Below are positions 5,563 through 12,727 of a DNA stretch of 16,421 nucleotides, in pieces (position 1 is the first letter of the stretch; every line of letters starts with the position of its first letter). This DNA comes from an uncultured Lachnospiraceae bacterium (lineage in GTDB: Bacteria; Bacillota; Clostridia; Lachnospirales; Lachnospiraceae). The stretch lies in contig CAMPAX010000027.1 of NCBI GenBank assembly GCA_946633495.1, forward strand, positions 1 to 16,421. Direction: 5' to 3'. Position numbers and translations under genes: made by a program. The notes below the pieces were generated by a model. It was given only the letters and a program-made list of their open reading frames with translations. It was not told where the DNA came from and made no database searches.

Positions 5563-7442
5563 CATCGAAACAGAAAAAAGCACTTATACGGATCATAGCG
5601 GCACTGCTTCTTACGGCAGGACTTACCATCCTGTTCCATTTTGTCAGTGCACCCTGGTATATCACAGTACCGGCTTACATTGTCCCATACGTGATCGTTG
5701 GGTATGATGTGCTTTACAAAGCCTTTCGGGGAATCTGCAAGGGGCAGGTCTTTGATGAGAACTTCCTTATGTCGGTGGCGACCATCGGGGCCTTCTGCCT
5801 GGGGGAATGCCTGGAAGGTGTTGCGGTCATGCTGTTCTATCAGGTGGGAGAACTGTTCCAGAGCATTGCTGTCGGCAGGAGCCGGAAGAACATAGCTGCA
5901 CTTATGGACATTCGTCCGGATTACGCAAATCTTCTTCAGGAGGATGGAAGCACGGAACGGGTGGATCCGGATGATGTGGAGATCGACTCCGTGATCGTGG
6001 TAAATCCCGGAGAGAAGATTCCCATCGATGGTATTGTGATCAGCGGACAGGCCTCGCTGGATACCGCAGCCCTTACGGGAGAATCCGTGCCGCGGCATGT
6101 GGCGGAAGGGCAGGAAGTGATCAGCGGATGTATCGCTCTGGATGCTCAGCTGCGTATCCGCACCACCAGGGAATTCGGAGAATCAACGGTTTCAAAGATC
6201 CTGGATCTGGTGGAAAATTCCAGTATGAAGAAAGCGAAGGCGGAGAATTTTATCTCGAAATTCGCCCGTGTCTACACACCTGTCGTATGTTACAGTGCTT
6301 TGGCTTTGGCAGTTCTGCCGCCTCTGGCCAGGATCCTGTTCGGGTATCCGGGCAACTGGATCGACTGGATCACCCGCGCACTTACATTTTTGGTCATCAG
6401 CTGCCCCTGCGCAGTGGTGATATCCGTGCCCCTCAGCTTCTTTGGGGGGATCGGCTGTGCAAGCAGCCGGGGGATCCTTGTGAAAGGATCAAACTATCTG
6501 GAAGCGCTGGCGGATACGAAGACCATCGTATTTGATAAGACCGGAACCCTTACGGAAGGCGTGTTCGCAGTGACGGGATGCCATCCGGCACAGGGCTGGA
6601 GCCGGGATCATCTGCTCAGTGTGGCGGCACATGCGGAATCCGCCTCGGGTCATCCCATCAGCATTTCCATCCGGAAAGCCTTCGAAGAAACCGGAAGAAC
6701 AGTGGAGCCGGAACAGGTCACGGACATCCGGGAGATTGCCGGTCATGGTGTTACTGCCATGGTGGGCGGAAATAAGATCGCTGTCGGAAATGAACGTCTG
6801 ATGCAGATGGAGGGAGCCGGGATCACCGGCATACGCCCGGAAGGGACGGTATGCTATGTGGCTGCGGACGGCGTATATGCAGGCTGTATTCAGATCTCAG
6901 ACGTGGTGCGGCCGACTTCGGGTGAGGCTATGAAGAGTCTTTCGGGACAGGGGATCCGAACTGTGATGCTTACCGGCGACCGGAAGGATGTGGCGGAGCG
7001 TGTGGCAAAGGAATTGGGAATCCACACGGTACGCGCAGAACTGCTTCCCGGAGATAAAGTCAGTGAAGTGGAAAAACTGCTGGACGAGAAAGAGAAGGGA
7101 AGCTGTCTTGCTTTCGTGGGAGACGGCATCAATGACGCCCCGGTGCTTTCCCGTGCGGATATCGGGATCGCCATGGGAGCCATGGGCTCCGATGCGGCCA
7201 TAGAAGCTGCGGATATCGTGCTGATGGATGATGACCCCGCAAAGATCTCGCTTGCACTCCGGATCTCACGCAGAACTCTCCGGATCGTGCGGCAGAATAT
7301 CACATTTGCCATCGGCGTAAAGCTTCTGTGTCTGCTCCTTGGAGCGCTCGGAATAGCAAATATGTGGATCGCCATTTTCGCAGACGTGGGAGTAATGGTG
7401 ATCGCAGTATTAAATGCGGTAAGAGCCCTCCGTATAAAATAA
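5559..7442 (+). CDS. zntA: Zn2+/Cd2+/Pb2+-exporting P-type ATPase (PIB-2 type, without fused HMA domain)
   Basis: A 627-residue membrane pump that exports divalent soft metals using ATP. Motifs in order are the actuator LTGESVP, the transmembrane CPC (Cys282-Pro283-Cys284), the phosphorylated Asp326 in DKTGTLTEG, the HP dipeptide of PIB pumps (His365-Pro366, SGHPIS), MLTGDRKDVA, and GDGINDAP with Asp522 and Asp526. The last two helices carry Lys588 (GVKLL) and Asp609 (FADVG), at the positions of the Lys and Asp that mark the Zn/Cd/Pb subgroup (ZntA Lys693 and Asp714). The protein begins directly with a transmembrane segment; the metal-binding domain is the separate gene just upstream, with which it overlaps by 4 nt. 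It is the last gene of the operon, closed by a hairpin at 7457. Confidence 0.95.
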   Translation: MTSKQKKALIRIIAALLLTAGLTILFHFVSAPWYITVPAYIVPYVIVGYDVLYKAFRGICKGQVFDENFLMSVATIGAFCLGECLEGVAVMLFYQVGELFQSIAVGRSRKNIAALMDIRPDYANLLQEDGSTERVDPDDVEIDSVIVVNPGEKIPIDGIVISGQASLDTAALTGESVPRHVAEGQEVISGCIALDAQLRIRTTREFGESTVSKILDLVENSSMKKAKAENFISKFARVYTPVVCYSALALAVLPPLARILFGYPGNWIDWITRALTFLVISCPCAVVISVPLSFFGGIGCASSRGILVKGSNYLEALADTKTIVFDKTGTLTEGVFAVTGCHPAQGWSRDHLLSVAAHAESASGHPISISIRKAFEETGRTVEPEQVTDIREIAGHGVTAMVGGNKIAVGNERLMQMEGAGITGIRPEGTVCYVAADGVYAGCIQISDVVRPTSGEAMKSLSGQGIRTVMLTGDRKDVAERVAKELGIHTVRAELLPGDKVSEVEKLLDEKEKGSCLAFVGDGINDAPVLSRADIGIAMGAMGSDAAIEAADIVLMDDDPAKISLALRISRRTLRIVRQNITFAIGVKLLCLLLGALGIANMWIAIFADVGVMVIAVLNAVRALRIK

Positions 7443-7456
7443 ATCCTTAAAACCTG

Positions 7457-7490
7457 AAAGAAACCGTGCAGCAACGCGGTTTCTTTTTTT
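7457..7490 (+). terminator. Rho-independent terminator of the zinc-efflux operon
   Basis: AAAGAAACCG (7457-7466) pairs with CGGTTTCTTT (7477-7486) around a 10-nt loop; the 3' side runs on to seven T (7484-7490). Confidence 0.93.
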
Positions 7491-7560
7491 GGTGGAGCGT
7501 GAAGAAGAGAGTGATCTGATGGAAAAACTGACGAAAAGAATGGTTTTGCGAAAAGAAAGA

Positions 7561-7589
7561 TTAACTATCAGAATCGCTCCTATTATGAT
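7561..7589 (+). promoter_or_regulatory. Promoter of the diguanylate cyclase-binding protein operon
   Basis: TTAACT (7561-7566), 17 nt, TATGAT (7584-7589). A second -10-like TATACT overlaps at 7589-7594. Transcription would begin near 7596, which rules out the earliest in-frame ATG there as the start of the next gene. Confidence 0.6.
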
Positions 7590-7634
7590 ATACTCATGGT
7601 ATGTTTAAAAAATAAACAGGAGGATGCGAAACGC

Positions 7635-9116
7635 ATGAGTGACAGGCAGCAAAAGGTATCTCGTTCGGGAGACCGTTTCAAGGCCTTTATGATCAAGGTC
7701 CTTGTTTTTTTTGCTGCGGTTATTCTGCTGGTAACGGCCACTTTGGATTTTGTGGTTCTGGAACTGTCGGGAAGAGCCATGCAGATCACGGTGTCGAAGC
7801 TGATCGCTGCCAACAGCCGTCAGATCCAGCTAAATATCAATTCCTATCTGGAGCGGACGGAGACCATATCGACGTTGCTTTTCTCGGACGAATCCTATTA
7901 TCTCTATGATGAGACGGATCCGGCTCTGTCCGATTATGACAAGATCAAAAAAGAAGAGGTGATCAATGCCCGGATCGTGGATATCGGACTGATGGAGAAT
8001 TATTCGGACTTTGTGATCGTTTATTCGGACGATCACAAGGTGGGCTGGGTCTCCAACGGGATCCAGGATCTCTTCCCGGAGGGAGGCGTCTACGATACAT
8101 TTGCGTCTTATATCACGAATTCGAGAAAAAAGGACGGCTGGTGCTTCGGCGTGAACGGAAGTACGGACCGGATCTATTACATCAAGCGTCTGAACCCGAA
8201 TGCCATTCTGGTCTCCTCCATTTATACCCGGGAGCTGTCCTCGGTCTTTGTGTATCCCGAGCAGCTGGAGGATATGACCATACGTCTGGTTGGGCAGGAG
8301 GACAGGATCCTTTTTTCCTCCGAGCATTCGGAGATCGGAGAAAAGCTTCCGGAGAATATAGCCAAAGATATCGGCAGGACGGATTCGGAATATATCATCA
8401 ACTCGAATATCTGCAGTAACGGCTGGCGGGTCATCTGTTCCATACCTACGGAGTCCATCCTTCGCGAGAATCACAGGCTCCGGGTGATCATATTGCTGAT
8501 CTCTCTGGGAATGGCGGCGCTGATCCTGCTTGTGGGGCTGCTCCTTATCACGCGGATGTCCAGGCCTGTGGATGGTATGGTGTCCTCTCTTCAGGAGAAG
8601 GCAGATATAGACCGTCTGTCAGGTGTAATGAACAAGGGTGCCTTCGAGGAAATGACGGCGGAACGTCTGTCACGAAATATCGAAAACCGCACCTGTGTTT
8701 TTGTCATGCTGGATGTGGATAATTTCAAGCAGATCAACGATAAACTCGGACATGCCTACGGAGATCAGGTGATCATACGGGTGGGACAGCTGCTTCGAAG
8801 ACTGCATGATCAGCAGGCCTTTATCGGGAGAATGGGAGGCGATGAGTTCGCCGTGTATACGGAATGTGTGGATGTGGACCCGAAGGAAGTGATCCATGCG
8901 GTGGAAAGTCAGCTGTCTGCAGTTTTGGAAGCATTTCAGGAAGAATTCAAGACGGAGAGGGAAAGTTGTGATATTTCTCTTTCTGCCGGCGCATATGTGG
9001 TGACCGGGTCGGGGCTTTCTTTTGAGGCGATGTATAAAGCGGCAGATGCGGCCCTTTATACATCCAAGAACAAAGGAAAATCCAGATTCACCATCACGGA
9101 AGGAGGGGTGTCATGA
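7635..9116 (+). CDS. Membrane diguanylate cyclase with extracytoplasmic sensor domain (GGDEF)
   Basis: A 493-residue protein predicted to make c-di-GMP from two GTP. A transmembrane helix at about 17-39 is followed by roughly 240 residues outside the membrane, of the size and position of a Cache-type ligand sensor, then a second helix (284-305). A short HAMP-like linker leads to the GGDEF domain, which starts at DRLSGVMNKGAF. LDVDNFKQIND supplies the metal and guanine-binding residues, and the active-site loop is an intact GGDEF (401-405). No RxxD inhibitory site lies upstream of the loop. The ATG at 7635 has AGGAGG 11 nt upstream. The stop overlaps the ATG of the next gene (ATGA at 9113), which couples it to a solute-binding protein. 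There is no EAL domain. Confidence 0.92.
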   Translation: MSDRQQKVSRSGDRFKAFMIKVLVFFAAVILLVTATLDFVVLELSGRAMQITVSKLIAANSRQIQLNINSYLERTETISTLLFSDESYYLYDETDPALSDYDKIKKEEVINARIVDIGLMENYSDFVIVYSDDHKVGWVSNGIQDLFPEGGVYDTFASYITNSRKKDGWCFGVNGSTDRIYYIKRLNPNAILVSSIYTRELSSVFVYPEQLEDMTIRLVGQEDRILFSSEHSEIGEKLPENIAKDIGRTDSEYIINSNICSNGWRVICSIPTESILRENHRLRVIILLISLGMAALILLVGLLLITRMSRPVDGMVSSLQEKADIDRLSGVMNKGAFEEMTAERLSRNIENRTCVFVMLDVDNFKQINDKLGHAYGDQVIIRVGQLLRRLHDQQAFIGRMGGDEFAVYTECVDVDPKEVIHAVESQLSAVLEAFQEEFKTERESCDISLSAGAYVVTGSGLSFEAMYKAADAALYTSKNKGKSRFTITEGGVS

Positions 9117-10408
9117 AAAACAGACAAAAGCACCTCATCCTGATCTCACTGATCTTTCTGGCGGGCCTGGGATTCCTGGTGGGAGCGGTGATGCTGCTTC
9201 TGCACCGGCTTCCAAACGACGTGGAACAAGAGCAGGAGCCGACACATATTCAGCTCTCCTGGTGGGGGAATGACGGAAGACACAGTTATACCATGGAGGG
9301 TGTAAAGCTCTTTGAAGAGAAGAATCCCGGGATCGATGTGGCGCTCCGGTATGGCGTATGGAACGGATACGAGAAGAGAACCAAGGTGTGGATGGAATCT
9401 CACACGGAATCGGATGTCATGCAGATCAACTATGCCTGGCTGAATGTCTATTCTGCGGACGGAGATGGCTTCTATGACCTGAATCTTCTGAAGGATCTGA
9501 TCGATCTTGACAATTTTACCGAGGAAGAACGATCCTACGGTACCAAAAACGGAAAGCTGAACGCACTTCCCATCGCCATGAACACGCATACCTTTTACTA
9601 CAATCAGGATGTGCTGGACAGCTATGGGCTGCAGGTTCCGGAAACCTGGGACGACCTGTTTGTGCTGGCGAAGAAAATGGCTCCGGACGGGAGATATGTT
9701 CTGGGGCTTGCGAAGAAGCATCTCTTCCTTTTGATGATCGCCTACTACGAGCAAAGCTTCGGGGAACCCTTTTTTACCCCGGACGGAAAGATCGCTGCAG
9801 ACGAGAAGAGGATCGAGTTTCTGCTGTCCTTTTACAAACGTCTGATAGATGAGCGTGTGATCTGTCCCATCGATGTCTTTGACCGGCCGAAATATATGTC
9901 CGGTGAGGTGGTGGGTACCATGTGCTGGATCAGTGACACCAAGATCCACTGCGACGGGCTTGCGGAAACCGGAGTGAAGGTGACCAGAGGCAGCTACCCG
10001 AAGCTGCCGGGGGCAGCCCTTTCCGGCTGGTATGTAAAGCCGGCCACCATGTGGGCCATCAGTGCGGATACGGAACATCCGGAGGAAGCGGCGAAGCTTC
10101 TGAACTTCCTGCTGAACGATCCGGATATGGCAAAGCTGCAGAAGACCGAAAAAGGCGTGCCTGTCAGCAATGCGGCGGTTGCGGCACTTAAGGAAGAGGG
10201 GCTTACGAATACAAATGAATATAAGGCCGTGCAGGAAATGAACGAACATCAGGCGGATTATCACCTTATCATTCCGAACATGGAGAAGGAAGCGGTCATC
10301 GATGCATTTAAGTCCGGCGCGGATGAGTATCTTTTTGATAAAATGACGCTTTCCGACTGCGCAAAAAAGACATTGCAGGATATGAAGACGGCGAATGACG
10401 GACAGTAA
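9113..10408 (+). CDS. Membrane-anchored extracellular solute-binding protein, family 1 (sugar-type), coupled to a diguanylate cyclase
   Basis: A 431-residue binding protein of the kind that captures sugars for ABC importers: IQLSWWGNDGRHSYTMEGVKLFEEKNPGIDV (about 46-76) is the family 1 opening, and NALPIAMNTHTFYYNQDVLDSYGL followed by PETWDDL is the conserved central block. The N-terminus (about 8-30) is one long hydrophobic helix with a basic start and no cysteine, so it cannot be a lipoprotein; it is either a membrane anchor or a poor signal peptide. No permease or ATPase for sugars is in the window. It overlaps the GGDEF gene by 4 nt. The arrangement suggests that it presents a ligand to the cyclase's outer domain rather than to a transporter. 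This role is inference. Confidence 0.85.
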   Translation: MKNRQKHLILISLIFLAGLGFLVGAVMLLLHRLPNDVEQEQEPTHIQLSWWGNDGRHSYTMEGVKLFEEKNPGIDVALRYGVWNGYEKRTKVWMESHTESDVMQINYAWLNVYSADGDGFYDLNLLKDLIDLDNFTEEERSYGTKNGKLNALPIAMNTHTFYYNQDVLDSYGLQVPETWDDLFVLAKKMAPDGRYVLGLAKKHLFLLMIAYYEQSFGEPFFTPDGKIAADEKRIEFLLSFYKRLIDERVICPIDVFDRPKYMSGEVVGTMCWISDTKIHCDGLAETGVKVTRGSYPKLPGAALSGWYVKPATMWAISADTEHPEEAAKLLNFLLNDPDMAKLQKTEKGVPVSNAAVAALKEEGLTNTNEYKAVQEMNEHQADYHLIIPNMEKEAVIDAFKSGADEYLFDKMTLSDCAKKTLQDMKTANDGQ

Positions 10409-10427
10409 GAGGCTGTGAATCTGCCCC

Positions 10428-10456
10428 TTGATTTTTACGGTTAAATCATATATTCT
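10428..10456 (+). promoter_or_regulatory. Promoter of purC
   Basis: TTGATT (10428-10433), 17 nt, TATTCT (10451-10456). The start near 10463 leaves a 72-nt leader in which I see no purine-riboswitch core. Confidence 0.6.
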
Positions 10457-10534
10457 ATATAAGCGCTTTCCGGGAGGCGGGACATGGACGCTGAGGAAAA
10501 CAGCTGTATATATTGAGATTTGGAGGAATCTGAT

Positions 10535-11416
10535 ATGGAAATGAAACCGATCAAAGAGGGTAAGGTACGTGAGATCTATGATAACGGCGACAGCCTGATC
10601 ATGGTGGCGACCGACCGCATCAGCTGCTATGATGTGATCCTGAAGAATAAGATCGATAAGAAAGGAACCGTTCTGACACAGATGTCACGGTTCTGGTTTG
10701 ATATGACCAGCGACATCCTGCCGAATCATATGATCTCCGCAGATGTAAAGGATATGCCGGAATTCTTCCGGAAGCCGGAGTTTGACGGGAATTCCATGAT
10801 GTGCCGGAAACTGACCATGCTTCCGATCGAATGCATCGTTCGCGGCTACATCACCGGATCCGGCTGGGCAAGCTACAAGGAGAACGGAACCGTATGCGGC
10901 ATCAAGCTTCCGGAAGGACTCGTGGAGTCCGACAAGCTGCCGGAACCCATTTATACTCCTTCAACCAAGGCTGAGATCGGGGACCATGATGAGAATATCT
11001 CCTTTGAGCGCTCCGTTGAAGTGCTGGAGAAGGCGTTCCCGGGCAAGGGCAGGGAGTATGCGGAGAAACTTCGTGACTATACCATCGCACTTTACAGGAA
11101 ATGTGCGGATTATGCGCTGACACGCGGCATCATCATCGCTGATACCAAGTTTGAATTCGGACTGGATGAGAAGGGAGAGATCGTTCTCGGTGATGAGATG
11201 CTGACCCCGGATTCTTCTCGTTTCTGGCCGGCAGAGGGTTATGAACCCGGTCATGGACAGCCTTCCTTTGACAAGCAGTTTGCAAGAGACTGGCTGAAGT
11301 CCGATGAGAATAAAGAGGAGCCGGAGAACTGGTTCCTGCCGCAGGAGATCGTGGATAAGACCATCGAGAAGTATCTGCAGGCATACGAAATGATCACGGG
11401 CAAGCCTTTGGCATAA
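10535..11416 (+). CDS. purC: Phosphoribosylaminoimidazole-succinocarboxamide synthase (SAICAR synthetase)
   Basis: A cytoplasmic enzyme of de novo purine synthesis that joins CAIR and aspartate using ATP. KEGKVREIYDNGDSLIMVATDRIS at the N-terminus is the ATP-binding beta-hairpin of PurC. LPIECIVRGYITGSGWASY (about 91-109) is the family signature, and DTKFEFGLDEKGEIVLGDEMLTPDSSRFW is the conserved C-terminal block with the metal-binding acidic residues. At 293 residues it is the long form, nearer yeast Ade1 than E. coli PurC (237). GGAGG lies 8 nt before the ATG at 10535, so I prefer it to the in-frame ATG at 10520. It stands alone between its own promoter and the terminator it shares with purE. 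Confidence 0.96.
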   Translation: MEMKPIKEGKVREIYDNGDSLIMVATDRISCYDVILKNKIDKKGTVLTQMSRFWFDMTSDILPNHMISADVKDMPEFFRKPEFDGNSMMCRKLTMLPIECIVRGYITGSGWASYKENGTVCGIKLPEGLVESDKLPEPIYTPSTKAEIGDHDENISFERSVEVLEKAFPGKGREYAEKLRDYTIALYRKCADYALTRGIIIADTKFEFGLDEKGEIVLGDEMLTPDSSRFWPAEGYEPGHGQPSFDKQFARDWLKSDENKEEPENWFLPQEIVDKTIEKYLQAYEMITGKPLA

Positions 11417-11463
11417 CCGGGTATTTATCGAAGGATCACCAGGAACGGTGTTATTCACCGGAC

Positions 11464-11498
11464 AAAAAAATCAGGAACCGCGGTTCCTGATTTTTTTT
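11464..11498. terminator. Bidirectional terminator between purC and purE
   Basis: A perfect 10-bp palindrome, TCAGGAACCG with CGGTTCCTGA (11471-11490), flanked by seven A on the left and eight T on the right. It works on either strand and ends purC (plus) and purE (minus), which converge on it. Confidence 0.94.
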
Positions 11499-11507
11499 AT
11501 GCCTGAA

Positions 11508-11996
11508 TTACTCGTACTTCGCGATGATCTCTGCGTTTGCCTTCTCTGCCGCTTCGCGCATCTTGTCACGCTCCTCCCAGAGGCGTTTTTTCAGATCGGC
11601 ATTTTCATTTGCCATGATCTGCAGCGCCAGCCAGGCGGCGTTTTTGCTTCCGTTGATGGCGACGGTGGCTACCGGGATTCCCGGAGGCATCTGGACGATG
11701 GAGAAGAGCGCGTCTTGTCCGTCCAGTACGGAACCGGAGAGCGGTACGCCGATGACCGGAAGAACGGTCTGGGATGCTACGACGCCCGGAAGGGCAGCAG
11801 CCATTCCCGCAGCAGTGATCACAACCTTCGTTCCGTCTTCATTGATTTCCCTGATGTAAGCCGATAGCTGCGCTGCTGCGCGGTGAGCGGAGAGGCAGCG
11901 GACGGATACCTGAATATCGAAGTTCTTCAACAATTCGATGGCAGGCTCTACCTTTGCAAGGTCGCTTGTGGAACCCATGATGATACTTGCTTTCAT
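11508..11996 (-). CDS. purE: N5-carboxyaminoimidazole ribonucleotide mutase (PurE)
   Basis: A 162-residue cytoplasmic enzyme of purine synthesis that converts N5-CAIR to CAIR. IIMGSTSD (5-12) is the phosphate-binding loop, and SAHR (36-39) contains the catalytic histidine, His38. VLPVIGVPLSGSVLDGQDALFSIVQMPPGIPVATVAI matches class I (bacterial) PurE, and NAAWLALQIMA is the usual C-terminal helix. Most class I enzymes read GGAAHLPG in the next loop; here it is GMAAALPG (64-71), so the usual histidine is Ala68. The DNA confirms GCC at that codon. AGGAG sits 8 nt before the ATG. A promoter lies at 12123-12151 and the shared terminator ends the transcript, so it is a single-gene unit. Confidence 0.94.
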   Translation of the reverse strand: MKASIIMGSTSDLAKVEPAIELLKNFDIQVSVRCLSAHRAAAQLSAYIREINEDGTKVVITAAGMAAALPGVVASQTVLPVIGVPLSGSVLDGQDALFSIVQMPPGIPVATVAINGSKNAAWLALQIMANENADLKKRLWEERDKMREAAEKANAEIIAKYE

Positions 11997-12036
11997 AAGA
12001 TGATCTCCTGATTTATATTTCGTGTCTTTTTTATGA

Positions 12037-12069
12037 CAGACCGGACACTTCGGTGCGGTCCGGCGTCTG
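12037..12069 (-). repeat. Long hairpin in the purE 5' leader
   Basis: CCGGAC (12041-12046) pairs with GTCCGG (12058-12063); CAGA (12037-12040) and TCTG (12066-12069) extend the stem past a 2-nt bulge. On the purE strand it is followed by six A, not U, so it is not a terminator. It lies in the ~120-nt leader. No guanine or PRPP riboswitch core is visible. Confidence 0.5.
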
Positions 12070-12122
12070 ATCTCACCGGCCCGGTTCGGTTCCGGATCGG
12101 AGTCGGTTTTCAGACAGAAAGA

Positions 12123-12151
12123 AGTATATCATTCGTCTGCCCGGCTTGCAA
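12123..12151 (-). promoter_or_regulatory. Promoter of purE
   Basis: Read on the minus strand: TTGCAA (12151-12146), 17 nt, TATACT (12128-12123). The start is near 12116, about 120 nt before the purE ATG. With the plus-strand promoter at 12181 it forms a divergent promoter pair in the 333-nt gap between purE and the HPt gene. Confidence 0.7.
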
Positions 12152-12180
12152 GCGGAACCTGTGCGGGAATTCGAATTATA

Positions 12181-12209
12181 CTGACAACCGGGGGAGAATA
12201 TGATAAAAT
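12181..12209 (+). promoter_or_regulatory. Promoter of the HPt-transceptor kinase operon
   Basis: CTGACA (12181-12186), 17 nt, TAAAAT (12204-12209), five of six matches in each box. The spacer holds CGGGGGAGAATATGA, close to the spacer of the promoter at 2409. Confidence 0.7.
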
Positions 12210-12215
12210 TTGTGT

Positions 12216-12329
12216 ATCCGGAGCATGGAAACTTTGATGTATGGAATCCGGGGATTATGGAGCGTAAAACACGCGGGATCCTGTCGAAGGCGCGTGGATG
12301 TGGGGAATAACTGTATCGGGGGGACACAC
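12216..12329 (+). ncRNA. Structured leader of the HPt gene, class unknown
   Basis: A 114-nt leader with no gene. GCGU (12262-12265) can pair with ACGC (12271-12274), but ACGCG (12271-12275) can instead pair with CGCGU (12291-12295), so two folds compete. AAUC-CGGG-GAUU (12245-12256) is a further hairpin. GGAAACUUUGAUGUAUGG (about 12227-12244) resembles, from memory, the conserved 5' strand of class II c-di-GMP aptamers (GGAAACnnUGAUGnAU). I could not build a convincing P1 stem for that class, so I do not assign it. Confidence 0.35.
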
Positions 12330-12698
12330 ATGACATTACAGGAATTATATCAGATCATAGAAGGAGATTATGACCAGGCCATCCGGGTGCTCCGGATGGA
12401 AAAGCTGGTGGACAAGCATATACGGAAGCTCACGTCAAATGGCGTAGTGGAAGGGTTGTTGGCGGCGGAAAAAACCATGGATCCTACGGAGCTTTTCGAA
12501 AAAGCCCATGCCGTGAAAGGGGTCTGTTCAAATCTCGGGCTGACGAAGCTGGCGGATGCCGCATCTCTTATCGCAGATGAATACCGTCCCGGGAAGGCCC
12601 GTAGTATGTCGGATGATGAAGTGAAGGAAAAACTCCGGTTCATCGGAGAGCTGTATGAGAAAACAGTTGCCGGCATCCAAAGTTATGAGGGGAATTAA
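12330..12698 (+). CDS. Stand-alone histidine phosphotransfer (HPt) protein
   Basis: A 122-residue, all-helical cytoplasmic protein that would carry a phosphoryl group between receiver domains. The HPt core is AHAVKGVCSNLGLTKLADAASLIADEYR (59-86), matching the consensus AHxLKGxxxNLGxxxLxxxxxxLE, with His60 as the phosphorylated residue. There is no kinase or ATP-binding domain. The start at 12330 has a G6 tract 6 nt upstream (12318-12323) rather than a full GGAGG; the longer reading frame from 12210 would begin upstream of the expected transcription start and is rejected. The hybrid kinase follows by 29 nt with no terminator, so both share one transcript. The HPt probably takes phosphate from one of that protein's receiver domains and hands it to a regulator encoded elsewhere. 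Confidence 0.88.
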   Translation: MTLQELYQIIEGDYDQAIRVLRMEKLVDKHIRKLTSNGVVEGLLAAEKTMDPTELFEKAHAVKGVCSNLGLTKLADAASLIADEYRPGKARSMSDDEVKEKLRFIGELYEKTVAGIQSYEGN

Positions 12699-12727
12699 CT
12701 AAGTAAGGACCGGGAAGAGGGGAAGGT

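Noticed and set aside
7519..7608. A 29-codon open frame (MEKLTKRMVLRKERL...) ahead of the diguanylate cyclase.
   Set aside because: It has no good ribosome binding site, overlaps both boxes of the cyclase promoter, and no family is recognisable.
9146..10264. A 372-codon open frame antisense to the solute-binding protein gene, and similar long antisense frames elsewhere (for example 13457-14368 and 14741-15598).
   Set aside because: They mirror the codon structure of clearly conserved genes on the other strand, are rich in His/Arg/Gln, and match no family I recognise.
12037..12069. Rho-independent terminator near the purE start.
   Set aside because: The stem is strong, but on the minus strand it is followed by A residues and on the plus strand no U tract follows, so it is kept only as a leader hairpin.
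12212..12329. A closing stem GUGUAUCC (12212) with GGACACAC (12322) that would mask the HPt ribosome binding site.
   Set aside because: The expected transcription start (about 12216) lies inside the 5' arm, so only half of it would be in the RNA unless the start is mapped further upstream.
12210..12329. N-terminal extension of the HPt protein from 12210.
   Set aside because: It would begin at the end of the -10 box, before the transcription start; the extension is Cys/Arg-rich and unlike HPt proteins.
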